From Arthrobacter humicola (lineage in GTDB: Bacteria; Actinomycetota; Actinomycetes; Actinomycetales; Micrococcaceae): a stretch of DNA of 64,000 nucleotides. The position numbers were made by a program, and so were the translations under genes. Below the pieces are notes generated by a model. That model worked only from the letters and a program-made list of their open reading frames with translations. It ran no database searches and was not told where the DNA came from. Below are positions 28,556-37,286 of the stretch, one piece after another (within the stretch, counting starts at the first letter, position 1; the number at the start of each line of letters is the position of its first letter). Where the stretch lies: positions 124,001 to 188,000 of the forward strand of contig NZ_JAFKON010000006.1 in NCBI RefSeq assembly GCF_022803015.1. Reading direction: 5' to 3'.

Positions 28556-30006
28556 TGAACCTCACCAAGCGTTTTGAATCTCTTCGGGGCGGCGGTGTCG
28601 ACACGGTAGCTTCGACGAATCCGGTGGCTGCAAGCGGACCCTGGTCGAGTGGGCCAGCATTGGCAGCCGAGTCACCGTCCATGGCACCCGAGCCGAAGGT
28701 CCTCGGCACAGATGCCAACGAAGCCTTGACCGCCGTCAAGGATCGGGCGGGCACCGCGCTCTACGAACGCATGGGTAGCCGGATCACTGATGCGTCCCTT
28801 GACGAGGCCGAGCTGCAAAGCTACGTCAAGGACGAGCTTCGGGCCATCGTGGACGAAGATGAAATTCCGCTTACTGCCCCTGAACGGCACCGTCTCGTTC
28901 AGGAGATCATGGACGATGTGCTGGGGCTCGGACCGCTCCAGAAGTTCCTGAATGAGACGGCCGTTACGGAAATCATGGTCAATGGGCCGGACAAGGTCTA
29001 CGTGGAACGTGGCGGGCGACTGTACCTCACGAACGCCCGCTTCAGTTCGGAAGACCACCTGCGCCGGATCATTGAACGTATCGTCACGAAGGTCGGGCGG
29101 CGTATCGATGAGTCGTCGCCCATGGTTGATGCCCGTTTGTCCGACGGCTCGCGCGTCAATGCGATCATTCCCCCCCTTGCAGTTAACGGGGCATCGCTGA
29201 CAATTCGTAAGTTCGGGCAGACGCCTTTGACCGTCGACAATCTGATCACCTTCGGAACCCTGACGCCGGAGATGGCCGAGCTCCTGCACGCTTGTGTGCA
29301 GGCCCGGCTGAACATCCTGGTCTCCGGTGGTACCGGCACCGGAAAGACGACACTGCTGAACGTGCTCTCGTCCTTCCTGCCGGCCGACGAGCGGATTGTC
29401 ACCATCGAAGACGCCGTGGAACTCCAGCTGCAGCAGGAGCACGTCGTGCGGCTGGAGAGTCGGCCGCGCAACATTGAGGGCAAAGGCGAGATCTCCATCC
29501 GCGACCTGGTTCGAAATTCGCTTCGTATGCGGCCCGACCGGATTGTCATTGGCGAAGTCCGCGGCGGCGAATCACTCGATATGTTGCAGGCAATGAACAC
29601 CGGACATGACGGTTCAATATCCACCGTGCACGCCAACTCCCCCCGAGATGCCATCGCGCGGCTTGAGACCTTGGTGCTCATGGCCGGCATGGACCTGCCC
29701 CTGCGTGCAATTCGCGAACAGATTGCATCGGCCGTAAACCTCATCGTGCATATCTCGCGGCTCAGGGACGGGACGCGCCGTGTCACCCACGTGACCGAGG
29801 TCCAGGGAATGGAAGGGGATATCGTCACCCTGCAGGACGCATTCACTTTCGACTACAGCGCCGGCCTTGATGCTAACGGACGGTTCCTCGGCCGCCCGAC
29901 ATCCACCGGGGTCCGGCCTCGCTTTGCCGACCATTTTGCGGAGCTGGGCATCCAGCTTTCACCCGCTGTTTTCGGCGGCGTGCACATGGGCGGTGGACAC
30001 CGGTGA
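28555..30006 (+). CDS. tadA: TadA/CpaF secretion ATPase, tad cluster 1
   Basis: 483 residues from ATG 28555 (TAATG overlap with tadZ). It is the hexameric motor for Flp pilus assembly. The N-terminal region (1-100) is variable. The core has Walker A GGTGTGKTT at 258-266, the Asp box TIEDAVELQL, Walker B IVIGEVRGGE and the His box STVHANSPRDAIARLETL. The core is nearly the same as its cluster 2 partner, with two differences in 61 residues near the C-terminal end. It overlaps tadB by four bases (GTGA). Confidence 0.96.
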   Translation: MNLTKRFESLRGGGVDTVASTNPVAASGPWSSGPALAAESPSMAPEPKVLGTDANEALTAVKDRAGTALYERMGSRITDASLDEAELQSYVKDELRAIVDEDEIPLTAPERHRLVQEIMDDVLGLGPLQKFLNETAVTEIMVNGPDKVYVERGGRLYLTNARFSSEDHLRRIIERIVTKVGRRIDESSPMVDARLSDGSRVNAIIPPLAVNGASLTIRKFGQTPLTVDNLITFGTLTPEMAELLHACVQARLNILVSGGTGTGKTTLLNVLSSFLPADERIVTIEDAVELQLQQEHVVRLESRPRNIEGKGEISIRDLVRNSLRMRPDRIVIGEVRGGESLDMLQAMNTGHDGSISTVHANSPRDAIARLETLVLMAGMDLPLRAIREQIASAVNLIVHISRLRDGTRRVTHVTEVQGMEGDIVTLQDAFTFDYSAGLDANGRFLGRPTSTGVRPRFADHFAELGIQLSPAVFGGVHMGGGHR

Positions 30007-30950
30007 CCGCCACAAGCCCCATTTTCTTCGCCTTGGGCATCGGCCTGTGCCTCGTGGCACTCGGCATCCTCCTATTTTCCACTATGGGCATGGGCAAAGC
30101 CGGAATTGCTTTGTCCAGGCGGCGGCCCGGAGTCAAGGACGAAACTTCTCTCTTGACCCGGGTGACGGACCACGCCGTAACCTTCGTGGATCGGAACGTC
30201 AGCAAGAATGCCCGTTTCGGCACGAGGGAATCGCTGGAGCAGGCAGGACTTAAACTCCGGCAGGCTGACTTCATCCTCTTGGTTTGTTGCATCGGCGTCA
30301 CGGCAAGCCTTGTCGGGTTCATTCTGGGCGGCGTCCTCATGGGTCTGCTATTCCTCGTGGCCACGCCTCTACTTGCGATGCTCTTCCTGCGGATCCTCGC
30401 CGGCCGCAGACGATCGAAATTTGAGGATCAGCTGGGGGATACGTTGCAGATGCTTGCCGGCGGGTTGCGGGCCGGGCACAGCCTTCTGCGATCCGTGGAC
30501 GCAGTTGCCCAGGAGGCAGAATCCCCGACGTCCGAGGAATTCGCCCGGTTGGTCAATGAAACACGCCTCGGGCGGGATTTGAAGGACTCGATGCTTGATG
30601 CCGCCAAACGCCTCAAGAGCGACGACTTCGACTGGACCGGGCAGGCCATAGAGATCCACCGCGAGGTGGGCGGAGACCTGGCAGAAGTTCTGGACCATGT
30701 GGGAGAAACCATCCGGGAACGTTCTGAGATCAAAGGGCAGGTTAAGGCTCTTAGCGCCGAGGGGAAGCTCTCTGCCTACATCCTGATCGCCCTGCCGGTT
30801 GGCATGTTCTTGTATCTCAGTGCAGCGAGCCCAAGCTACATGGCCGTTCTGTACTCGAATTTCATCGGCTGGGTAATGGTGGGCATGTCCGTCGTGCTGC
30901 TGGCCCTCGGCTCCTGGTGGCTCAGCCGCGTCGTTAAGATCAAGTTCTAG
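30003..30950 (+). CDS. tadB: TadB inner-membrane platform protein, tad cluster 1
   Basis: 315 residues. Membrane helices lie near 7-25, 90-130 and at the C-terminus (about 260-310), with a T2SF domain between (about 145-265: LGDTLQMLAGGLRAGHSL, RLGRDLKDSM, IREVGGDLAEVLD-like segment). It forms the platform with TadC on which TadA acts. GTG start inside the tadA stop. Confidence 0.92.
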   Translation: MTATSPIFFALGIGLCLVALGILLFSTMGMGKAGIALSRRRPGVKDETSLLTRVTDHAVTFVDRNVSKNARFGTRESLEQAGLKLRQADFILLVCCIGVTASLVGFILGGVLMGLLFLVATPLLAMLFLRILAGRRRSKFEDQLGDTLQMLAGGLRAGHSLLRSVDAVAQEAESPTSEEFARLVNETRLGRDLKDSMLDAAKRLKSDDFDWTGQAIEIHREVGGDLAEVLDHVGETIRERSEIKGQVKALSAEGKLSAYILIALPVGMFLYLSAASPSYMAVLYSNFIGWVMVGMSVVLLALGSWWLSRVVKIKF

Positions 30951-30960
30951 GAGGCTCGTT

Positions 30961-31851
30961 GTGAGTGTAATGGCGTGGTTATTGGTCGGACTCATCATCG
31001 TTCCGATTTCGGCAATGATCTTTTCACTGATCGCAGTCGACCGCGGCGGCCTGGCTGCGGTTCGAGGCAACCTCGGCCGCGGCCTTCGCTTGGCGCAGGA
31101 AAGCACCTCGACCGCAGAGTCACGCGGACCGGCGGGCCTCGGCATCCGGATGACCCCCAAGGGCTATGCAGGGTGGCTGGACAAACTCCTTGCCAAGGCG
31201 GGGAGACCTGCCGGCATGCCCCTCGATCGTCTCCTCGTTGCGAAGCCGGCCCTGGCCTTGGTGGCGGCATTCGTCAGCATGCTGTTCCTGGCAAAGTCTC
31301 CGAGCGGCATTCTTCTCCTGCTAGTGCTTCTCCTGCCGGTGCTCGCCTATTTCGTTCCGGACATCCTAATCCATGGTCGCGGAGCGGAGCGCCAGAAGGC
31401 CATTGAGATGGAGTTGCCAAACACCCTCGACCAGATGCTGATTTCGGTCGAAGCAGGCTTGGGATTCGAAGCGGCGATGGCACGCGCGGGCCAGAACGGA
31501 AAGGGCCCGCTGGCGCAAGAACTCGTTCGCACGCTCCAAGATATGCAGATCGGTCGAAGCCGCAAAGATTCCTATCTGGCCATGGCAGAAAGGTCCGATG
31601 TTCCGGACCTCCGGAGCTTCGTTCGGTCCGTGGTGCAGGCAGACACGTACGGAATTGCGCTGGCAGGCGTCCTCCGAACCCAGGCAAAGCAGATGAGAGT
31701 CAAGAGGCGGCAACGTGCCGAGGAAAAGGCAATGAAACTGCCCGTCAAGGTTTTGTTCCCCCTCATGTTCTGCATCCTGCCTGTGCTGTTCATCGTCGTC
31801 ATAGGTCCCGCAGCAATCAACGTGATGAACAACTACATCGGGGCGTTCTAA
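30961..31851 (+). CDS. tadC: TadC inner-membrane platform protein, tad cluster 1
   Basis: 296 residues from GTG 30961, with AGGAGG upstream. An N-terminal helix, two central helices (about 95-140), a T2SF domain (LDQMLISVEAGLGFEAAM, LRSFVRSVVQADTYG) and a C-terminal helix (LFPLMFCILPVLFIVVIG) match TadC. Last gene of the first cluster; a terminator follows. Confidence 0.92.
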   Translation: MSVMAWLLVGLIIVPISAMIFSLIAVDRGGLAAVRGNLGRGLRLAQESTSTAESRGPAGLGIRMTPKGYAGWLDKLLAKAGRPAGMPLDRLLVAKPALALVAAFVSMLFLAKSPSGILLLLVLLLPVLAYFVPDILIHGRGAERQKAIEMELPNTLDQMLISVEAGLGFEAAMARAGQNGKGPLAQELVRTLQDMQIGRSRKDSYLAMAERSDVPDLRSFVRSVVQADTYGIALAGVLRTQAKQMRVKRRQRAEEKAMKLPVKVLFPLMFCILPVLFIVVIGPAAINVMNNYIGAF

Positions 31852-31896
31852 GCCCCGCACACCCGGCCCGCCACACGGGCCTCATCCCCATAGACA

Positions 31897-31929
31897 GGAC
31901 CCCCTCGGCGCCCAGAGCCGAGGGGGTCC
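31897..31929 (+). terminator. Terminator after tad cluster 1
   Basis: Perfect 13-base arms GGACCCCCTCGGC / GCCGAGGGGGTCC around a seven-base loop, 46 bases after the tadC stop. There is no long T-run, but the stem is strong and marks the end of the cluster. Confidence 0.75.
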
Positions 31930-32120
31930 GTCATGTGTCCCGACTTATGCCTCCGCAGTTCAAGCGCAGAATCCGCGCAGAAAATGAACAGAAAACGTGC
32001 AGTTTGGGAAGCCTTGGCACAGGATGTGGCAAGCAGCGTAACTTTTGACGAATCGCGTTGCTAGCTTTCTGGCAGAGCTGGCGATTGGCCAGCTTACCTT
32101 CGCTCGCTCAGGAGTCTCAC
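31930..32120. other. Leader before the flp gene of cluster 2
   Basis: About 190 bases after the cluster 1 terminator, probably holding the promoter of cluster 2. GGAG lies eight bases before the flp ATG. A TGGCAC...TGGCA stretch near 32014 looks like a sigma-54 site but has the wrong spacing. No gene seen. Confidence 0.45.
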
Positions 32121-32339
32121 ATGCTTTCACTCATTGCAACCCTCCAGACCCTCGGTTTCGCCGCCAAGGACCGCCTTCGCAGCGAGAAGGGCGCAACCGC
32201 TGTCGAATACGGCATCATGGTCGCCCTCATCGCCGTAGTCATCATCGTTGCCGTCTCTTTGCTGGGTACCCAGATCAACGACGCCTTCAACACCATCACC
32301 GGAAAGCTGCCAAAGCCTGCTGCGCCTGCTGCGGGCTAG
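32121..32339 (+). CDS. flp: Flp-type major pilin, tad cluster 2
   Basis: 72 residues from ATG 32121. The leader ends RSEKG and the mature part begins ATAVEYGIMVALIAVVIIVAV, the Flp consensus. A Pro/Ala-rich tail (KLPKPAAPAAG) is absent from the cluster 1 pilin and could alter the fibre surface. As in cluster 1, a long perfect hairpin follows directly. Confidence 0.93.
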   Translation: MLSLIATLQTLGFAAKDRLRSEKGATAVEYGIMVALIAVVIIVAVSLLGTQINDAFNTITGKLPKPAAPAAG

Positions 32340-32364
32340 CTAACTTCGCCACCCAGATACAGTC

Positions 32365-32404
32365 GGCGGTGCGGTGAAGGGCGGGAGCCCTTCACCGCAC
32401 CGCC
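32365..32404 (+). terminator. Attenuator-type hairpin after flp, cluster 2
   Basis: Perfect 18-base arms (32365-32382 and 32387-32404) around a GGGA tetraloop, followed by CTGCATTTTCT. It is the strongest hairpin in the locus and stands between the pilin gene and tadE, as in cluster 1. Confidence 0.85.
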
Positions 32405-32474
32405 TGCATTTTCTAATCCTGGCGCGTCCTCCATGACTGGCCAAGGATTCCACAAAAAGGAAGGGTCTCGACGT

Positions 32475-32867
32475 ATGCGCGAGCGCTCGGAACGCGGTGC
32501 TGTGGCCGTTGAGTTTGCGCTGCTGGCGCCGGTCCTGATTCTGTTGCTGTTTGGCATCACGGAGTTCGGCCGGGCCTATAACGTGCAGATATCTCTTTCC
32601 AATGCGGCCCGCGAAGGCGCGCGCGTCATGGCAGTCAGCAACGACCCGGCTGCTGCCCGAAGTGCCGTCCGGGGCGCACTCGGAACGCTCGTACCGGTAC
32701 TGGCCGACAACAATATCGTCTTCACTGCCTCCACGCCTGCCGGCGCTAAGACCTGCTCGGCAGGAGCTCAAATGTCCGTGACCGTGGCCTACACGCTCAG
32801 CACGATGACTGGCATTGCCGGCCCCTTCGCCATGCAGGGCCAAGGAGCCATGCTGTGCGGGGGGTAG
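32475..32867 (+). CDS. tadE: TadE-like pseudopilin, tad cluster 2
   Basis: 130 residues from ATG 32475, with GGAAGGG upstream; the frame is open to 32433 but without a ribosome site there. ERGAVAVEFALLAPVLILLLFG is the TadE mark. As in the cluster 1 copy there is a cysteine in the external domain (AKTCSAGAQ) and one in the terminal MLCGG. It overlaps the tadG-like gene by 13 bases, the same overlap as in cluster 1. Confidence 0.9.
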   Translation: MRERSERGAVAVEFALLAPVLILLLFGITEFGRAYNVQISLSNAAREGARVMAVSNDPAAARSAVRGALGTLVPVLADNNIVFTASTPAGAKTCSAGAQMSVTVAYTLSTMTGIAGPFAMQGQGAMLCGG

Positions 32868-33826
32868 GACGTCAAGACACCCGTCAGCGTGGCGCTATCA
32901 GCGTGATCGTCGCCATCGTGATGGTATGCCTGCTGGGTTTCGCCGCCCTGGCCGTAGACGTCGGGGTACTCTACGCCGAGCGGGCCCAGCTGCAGAATAG
33001 CTCGGACGCGGTGGCACTGATGGTGGCCCAGAAGTGCGCCAGGAGTGTCGCTGATCCGGAATGCTCCGCCACGTGGCCGCGGCCCACCGAGCTTGCCGCC
33101 AAATTGGCCAACGGCAACGCCGCGGACGGCCTGACCAACATCAAATCCATCACCCTCGATAAGACCAAGGGTACCGTCTCGGTAAACACCGGGGCGAAAG
33201 AGACGGGAAGCCCCGCCAACAGCATTTCGCTGTTCTTCGCCAGGGCCCTGGGCATCACCAGCGCCGAGGTGGGTGCCACGTCTCGGGCCCAGTGGGGTGC
33301 CCCGTCAAAGGGAACCGTGATCGTGCCGTTGGCGATCGCTGAATGCAAATTCTCTCCAGACCCCACTTTCGTGCAAGTCCTCACTATGGACGTTAACGGA
33401 TGCGGCGGGATTCCTGGCGGCTTCGGCTGGATCACCGACGTAAAAGACAGCCAATGCAGCGTCACGATTAGCGCCGGCGCATCAAGTGACCCAGGGATCT
33501 GGTTCAACAGCGACACCGGCGCCCCCCGACCCTCCGTATGCTCAGCCGCGGACATCAGTGCCCTACAAGATCAAACGGTTCTGCTTCCGCTCTACGCTGT
33601 CGCCACGGGAACGGGCTCCGGCGGCAAGTTTTACGTCAAGGGGTTTGCGGCCTTTCACGTAACCGGCTATCGCCTTTCCAGCGACAGCTGGAATTCTGGT
33701 GGACTTGCCAACAAGTCCATCCGCGGATACTTCGTCAAATTTGTCTCCCTGTCTCAAGCCCTCGAACTCGGCGGCACCGCGGACTACGGTGCGTCCGTCG
33801 TCCGCCTCAGCATTGGAGCACCCTAA
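32855..33826 (+). CDS. TadG-like pilus assembly protein, tad cluster 2
   Basis: 323 residues from GTG 32855, with AAGGAG seven bases upstream inside tadE. The N-terminal part (GAISVIVAIVMVCLLGFAAL, AVDVGVLYAERAQLQNSSDA) matches TadG-like proteins. The external domain keeps C-x8-C (CARSVADPEC) and four later cysteines around IPGGFGW, as in cluster 1, while most other residues differ. Function in assembly is inferred from the operon. Confidence 0.85.
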   Translation: MRGVGRQDTRQRGAISVIVAIVMVCLLGFAALAVDVGVLYAERAQLQNSSDAVALMVAQKCARSVADPECSATWPRPTELAAKLANGNAADGLTNIKSITLDKTKGTVSVNTGAKETGSPANSISLFFARALGITSAEVGATSRAQWGAPSKGTVIVPLAIAECKFSPDPTFVQVLTMDVNGCGGIPGGFGWITDVKDSQCSVTISAGASSDPGIWFNSDTGAPRPSVCSAADISALQDQTVLLPLYAVATGTGSGGKFYVKGFAAFHVTGYRLSSDSWNSGGLANKSIRGYFVKFVSLSQALELGGTADYGASVVRLSIGAP

Positions 33827-33828
33827 GC

Positions 33829-34602
33829 ATGAAGTCCCGACTACTCGCCGGAGTAGCAGCGGTCGTCCTGGCCGTCGTCGGCGCCATCCTCGTGGTGTCC
33901 TACGCCAGCGGCGCGGACGCGCGGGCTGTGAAGAATCTTGAGCCCCTGGACGTCCTCATTGTGGCAAAGCCTGTGCCGGCAGGCACCTCCGTAGAGAGCC
34001 TCCTGCCCTTCCTGACCAGTCAGAAGCTCCCGGGCACCGCTGTAGCCAAGAGCGCTCTGGCCAGTCTCGACGGCCAAGCCGGAAAGGTCACCGCCGTTGA
34101 CCTATTGCCCGGGGAGCAGCTCGTTGCGGAGCGTCTGGCCGCCCCGGAAACCATCAAATCCAGCGGCGGCGCCATACCTGTACCGGAGGGCTTGCAGGAA
34201 ATCTCCTTCCAACTCGAGCCCCAACGAGTCGTCGGCGGCCAACTGGCGCCCGGCGATCACATCGGCATCTTCATCTCGCTGAAGGGCGGCGGCATCGAGG
34301 CCTCGCCGGAGAAGGAGACGACGCAACTGACCCTCCACAAAGTCCTGCTGACCGCGGTGCAGGGCGCCCCAATCCCGACGGCAACTCCCCAGCCCTCGGA
34401 TAGCGGCTCGGCCGCGGCCCCCGCTGCGGCTCCCCCTGTTCCCGCCGGGCCACTGATCCTCACCGTGGCCGTGAACGATGTGGACGCCAGCAGGATCGTC
34501 TATGGCAGCGAATTCGGCACCCTCTGGCTCAGCAAAGAACCGCTTAACGCCGTGGACAGCGGCCGCCCTGGAATTATGACGAAACCGGAGGTATACAAAT
34601 GA
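33829..34602 (+). CDS. cpaB: Flp pilus assembly protein RcpC/CpaB, tad cluster 2
   Basis: 257 residues from ATG 33829, two bases after the tadG-like stop. One N-terminal membrane helix (LLAGVAAVVLAVVGAILVVS), a SAF-type domain and the RcpC segment PVPEGLQEISFQLEPQRVVGG are close to the cluster 1 protein. A Pro/Ala-rich insertion (about residues 180-205) is specific to this copy. Overlaps tadZ by four bases. Confidence 0.88.
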   Translation: MKSRLLAGVAAVVLAVVGAILVVSYASGADARAVKNLEPLDVLIVAKPVPAGTSVESLLPFLTSQKLPGTAVAKSALASLDGQAGKVTAVDLLPGEQLVAERLAAPETIKSSGGAIPVPEGLQEISFQLEPQRVVGGQLAPGDHIGIFISLKGGGIEASPEKETTQLTLHKVLLTAVQGAPIPTATPQPSDSGSAAAPAAAPPVPAGPLILTVAVNDVDASRIVYGSEFGTLWLSKEPLNAVDSGRPGIMTKPEVYK

Positions 34603-35792
34603 GCCGCTTCGTGATGATCACGCCCAATACCGACTTCGACGCGCGGGTTCGCCGGGCACTGGCAGGCGGTCTGCCCGGCGGCCTGCAGACCTTCGCCTTC
34701 GTCGATCCGTCCGACCCTGGGGCACTGTTCATGAACCTTAACCAGGAGCGCCCCGAGGTGCTGATACTTGGGCCGGACCTGCCGTTCGAAGACGCGTTGC
34801 GGCTGGCTATGGTCTTTGACGTCCAATTGCCGGAGTTAAGCATCATTCTGGTCAGCGAACCTGATCCAGACATTGTCTTGCTGGCCATGCGCGCCGGCAT
34901 CCGGGATTTTCTCAGCCCGAACGCCGAAGATGCCCAGATCCGGATTTTGCTGGAGCGCGCCTGCCAGTCCTTTGCCAGCAAGTACAGGACAGAGGCCGGT
35001 CAGGAGCCTGGGGGTTCGAGTGGCCAAGTGATCGGCGTCTTCTCGCCCAAGGGCGGAGTAGGCAAGACGACAATCGCCACGAACATCGCCATAGGACTCG
35101 GGCAAATCGCGCCCATGAGTGTGGTGATCGTGGACTTGGACCTGCAGTTCGGAGATGTAGCCTCGGGCTTATACCTCCACCCGGAGCACACTGTCACGGA
35201 CGCCGTCTCCTCCGCGGCGAGCCACGATTCTCTAGTGCTCAAGGCCTTCCTGACCGTGCATTCCGGCAACATCTATGCGCTCTGCGCCCCGCATAGTCCG
35301 GTGGAAGCCGACTTCGTCACACCGGAGCAAGTCACCCGAATGTTGCAGCAGCTCGCGGAACAATTCCAGTACGTCATCGTGGACACAGCCCCGGGATTGC
35401 CTGAAATAGGTCTGGCTGCGATGGAGCAATGCACGGACATTGTCTGGGTGACCGCCATGGATGTTCCCAGCATCCGAGGACTCCGGTCCGGCCTCGAAAT
35501 CCTTGGCCGGCTGGACGTCCTGCCTGAGACGCGTCATGTGGTCCTGAACATGGCAGACTCCAAATCCGGCCTCAGCGTCCAGGACGTTGAGGCGACCATA
35601 GGTGCGCCCGTTGACATCAGCATTCCCCGTTCGAAGGCCGTAGCCTTCTCCACTAACCGGGGCATACCGGTGCTTCAGGACGGACGCAAAGACCCTGCGG
35701 TCAAGGGCCTGCGCCAGCTCGTGGAACGGTTTGATCCGGCGTGGCGGGCCAGAGCGAAAAAGAAACTGCACCGAAGGGTGGTGGTCCAGTGA
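34599..35792 (+). CDS. tadZ: TadZ/CpaE-type ATPase, tad cluster 2
   Basis: 397 residues, the same length as the cluster 1 copy. A receiver-like N-terminal domain (SRFVMITPNTDFDARVRR, EVLILGPDL, MRAGIRDFL) is followed by the ATPase domain with KGGVGKTT at 151-158, IVDLDLQFGDVA and YVIVDTAPGLPE. Overlaps cpaB (ATGA) and tadA (GTGA) by four bases each. Confidence 0.92.
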   Translation: MSRFVMITPNTDFDARVRRALAGGLPGGLQTFAFVDPSDPGALFMNLNQERPEVLILGPDLPFEDALRLAMVFDVQLPELSIILVSEPDPDIVLLAMRAGIRDFLSPNAEDAQIRILLERACQSFASKYRTEAGQEPGGSSGQVIGVFSPKGGVGKTTIATNIAIGLGQIAPMSVVIVDLDLQFGDVASGLYLHPEHTVTDAVSSAASHDSLVLKAFLTVHSGNIYALCAPHSPVEADFVTPEQVTRMLQQLAEQFQYVIVDTAPGLPEIGLAAMEQCTDIVWVTAMDVPSIRGLRSGLEILGRLDVLPETRHVVLNMADSKSGLSVQDVEATIGAPVDISIPRSKAVAFSTNRGIPVLQDGRKDPAVKGLRQLVERFDPAWRARAKKKLHRRVVVQ

Positions 35793-37279
35793 AACTTTCC
35801 GAACGGCTTTCCGCCGCTGAGGGTGGGTTTGCCCCTGAGGTTAAGGCCGCACCCGCCGGCCGCCGCGCCTCTCACGTTGATCCACACTCGGCTGTGGTGC
35901 CTTCAACTTTTGAACAACCGGGCCTCATGCAGTCCGCCCCTACATTCGGGGATCAGCCAGACGCCCTTCGTTCCAGCGGCCAACAGCCGGTGGATGCCTT
36001 TGCTGCGCTCAAGGAACGCGCCGCCACGGCCCTGTTTGAAAGGATGGGCGCCCGCTTCAACGATTCCGCTGTTAAAGAGGAAGATCTCCGTTCAGCCGCA
36101 CGGGAAGAGCTCATCCGGATCGTCGATGGTGAGCAAGTCCCGCTCTCTGCAGAGGAGCGCTCACGGCTGGTCCGCGACGTGGCAGACGATGTGCTCGGCT
36201 ACGGCCCCCTGCAGCGGCTCCTCGACGACCCGGCCGTCACGGAAATCATGGTCAACCGGATGGACCAGATCTATGTCGAGCGGCACGGCAAGCTCACGTT
36301 TACGGAGTCAAGATTCAGTTCCGAGGACCACCTTCGCAAGGTCATCGAGCGCATTGTTTCCAAGGTGGGCCGCCGCATCGACGAGTCGTCGCCCCTCGTC
36401 GATGCCCGGCTCGAGGACGGGTCCCGCGTCAACGCCGTCATTCCCCCGCTCGCAGTGGGCGGCTCATCCCTGACCATCCGAAAATTCAGCAAGGTGCCAC
36501 TGACAGTCCGGAACCTCATCGAGTTCGGCACGCTGACGCCCGAAATGGCCGAGCTGCTGGATGCATGCGTGAAGGCCAAGCTCAACATCATCGTGTCGGG
36601 CGGTACCGGCACTGGCAAAACAACGCTGCTGAACGTCCTGTCATCATTCCTGCCATCTGACGAGCGCATCGTGACGATCGAGGACGCCGTCGAACTCCAG
36701 ATCCAGCAGCGGCACGTGGTGCGGTTGGAAAGCCGGCCGCCGAACACCGAAGGCAAGGGCGAGGTCACCATCCGGGAACTGCTGCGGAACTCCCTGCGTA
36801 TGCGTCCGGACCGCATCGTGGTAGGCGAGGTCCGCGGCGGCGAGTCACTGGACATGCTCCAGGCCATGAACACTGGCCACGACGGCTCGCTCTCCACGGT
36901 CCACTCGAATTCACCCCGCGACGCCGTCGCGCGTCTGGAGACTTTGGTGCTGATGGCCGGCATGGACCTGCCGCTGCGCGCCATTCGGGAGCAGATCGCT
37001 TCGGCAGTCAATCTCATCGTCCAGATTTCCCGGCTCCGCGACGGCACCCGCCGAATCACCCATGTCACTGAGGTCCAAGGCATGGAAGGGGACATCGTCA
37101 CGCTCCAGGATGCCTTCGTCTTCGACTACTCGGCCGGTGTGGACGCTCACGGTCGTTTTCTCGGCAAGCCGGTCCCCACCGGGATCCGTCCGCGTTTCAT
37201 TGATCGCTTCGAGGATCTGGGCATTCGTGTTTCGCCCAGCGTGTTCGCCGCTCCCCCAGCCTCGGCTCTGAGACCGTGA
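35789..37279 (+). CDS. tadA: TadA/CpaF secretion ATPase, tad cluster 2
   Basis: 496 residues from GTG 35789. Walker A GGTGTGKTT is at 271-279, with TIEDAVELQI, IVVGEVRGGE and STVHSNSPRDAVARLETL. In a 59-residue segment before Walker A it differs from the cluster 1 copy at eight positions, but codons are often different even where residues agree. The first 110 residues are variable. tadB starts seven bases after the stop. Confidence 0.96.
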   Translation: MKLSERLSAAEGGFAPEVKAAPAGRRASHVDPHSAVVPSTFEQPGLMQSAPTFGDQPDALRSSGQQPVDAFAALKERAATALFERMGARFNDSAVKEEDLRSAAREELIRIVDGEQVPLSAEERSRLVRDVADDVLGYGPLQRLLDDPAVTEIMVNRMDQIYVERHGKLTFTESRFSSEDHLRKVIERIVSKVGRRIDESSPLVDARLEDGSRVNAVIPPLAVGGSSLTIRKFSKVPLTVRNLIEFGTLTPEMAELLDACVKAKLNIIVSGGTGTGKTTLLNVLSSFLPSDERIVTIEDAVELQIQQRHVVRLESRPPNTEGKGEVTIRELLRNSLRMRPDRIVVGEVRGGESLDMLQAMNTGHDGSLSTVHSNSPRDAVARLETLVLMAGMDLPLRAIREQIASAVNLIVQISRLRDGTRRITHVTEVQGMEGDIVTLQDAFVFDYSAGVDAHGRFLGKPVPTGIRPRFIDRFEDLGIRVSPSVFAAPPASALRP

Positions 37280-37286
37280 GGAGGAC

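Noticed and set aside
32010..32040. Sigma-54-like promoter (TGGCAC...TGGCA) before the cluster 2 flp gene
   Set aside because: Spacing and the -12 part do not fit, and this group of actinobacteria is not known to have sigma-54.
29656..37090. Recent gene conversion between the two tadA genes
   Set aside because: Protein identity is very high, but most sampled codons differ at synonymous sites, which points to selection and not recent copying.
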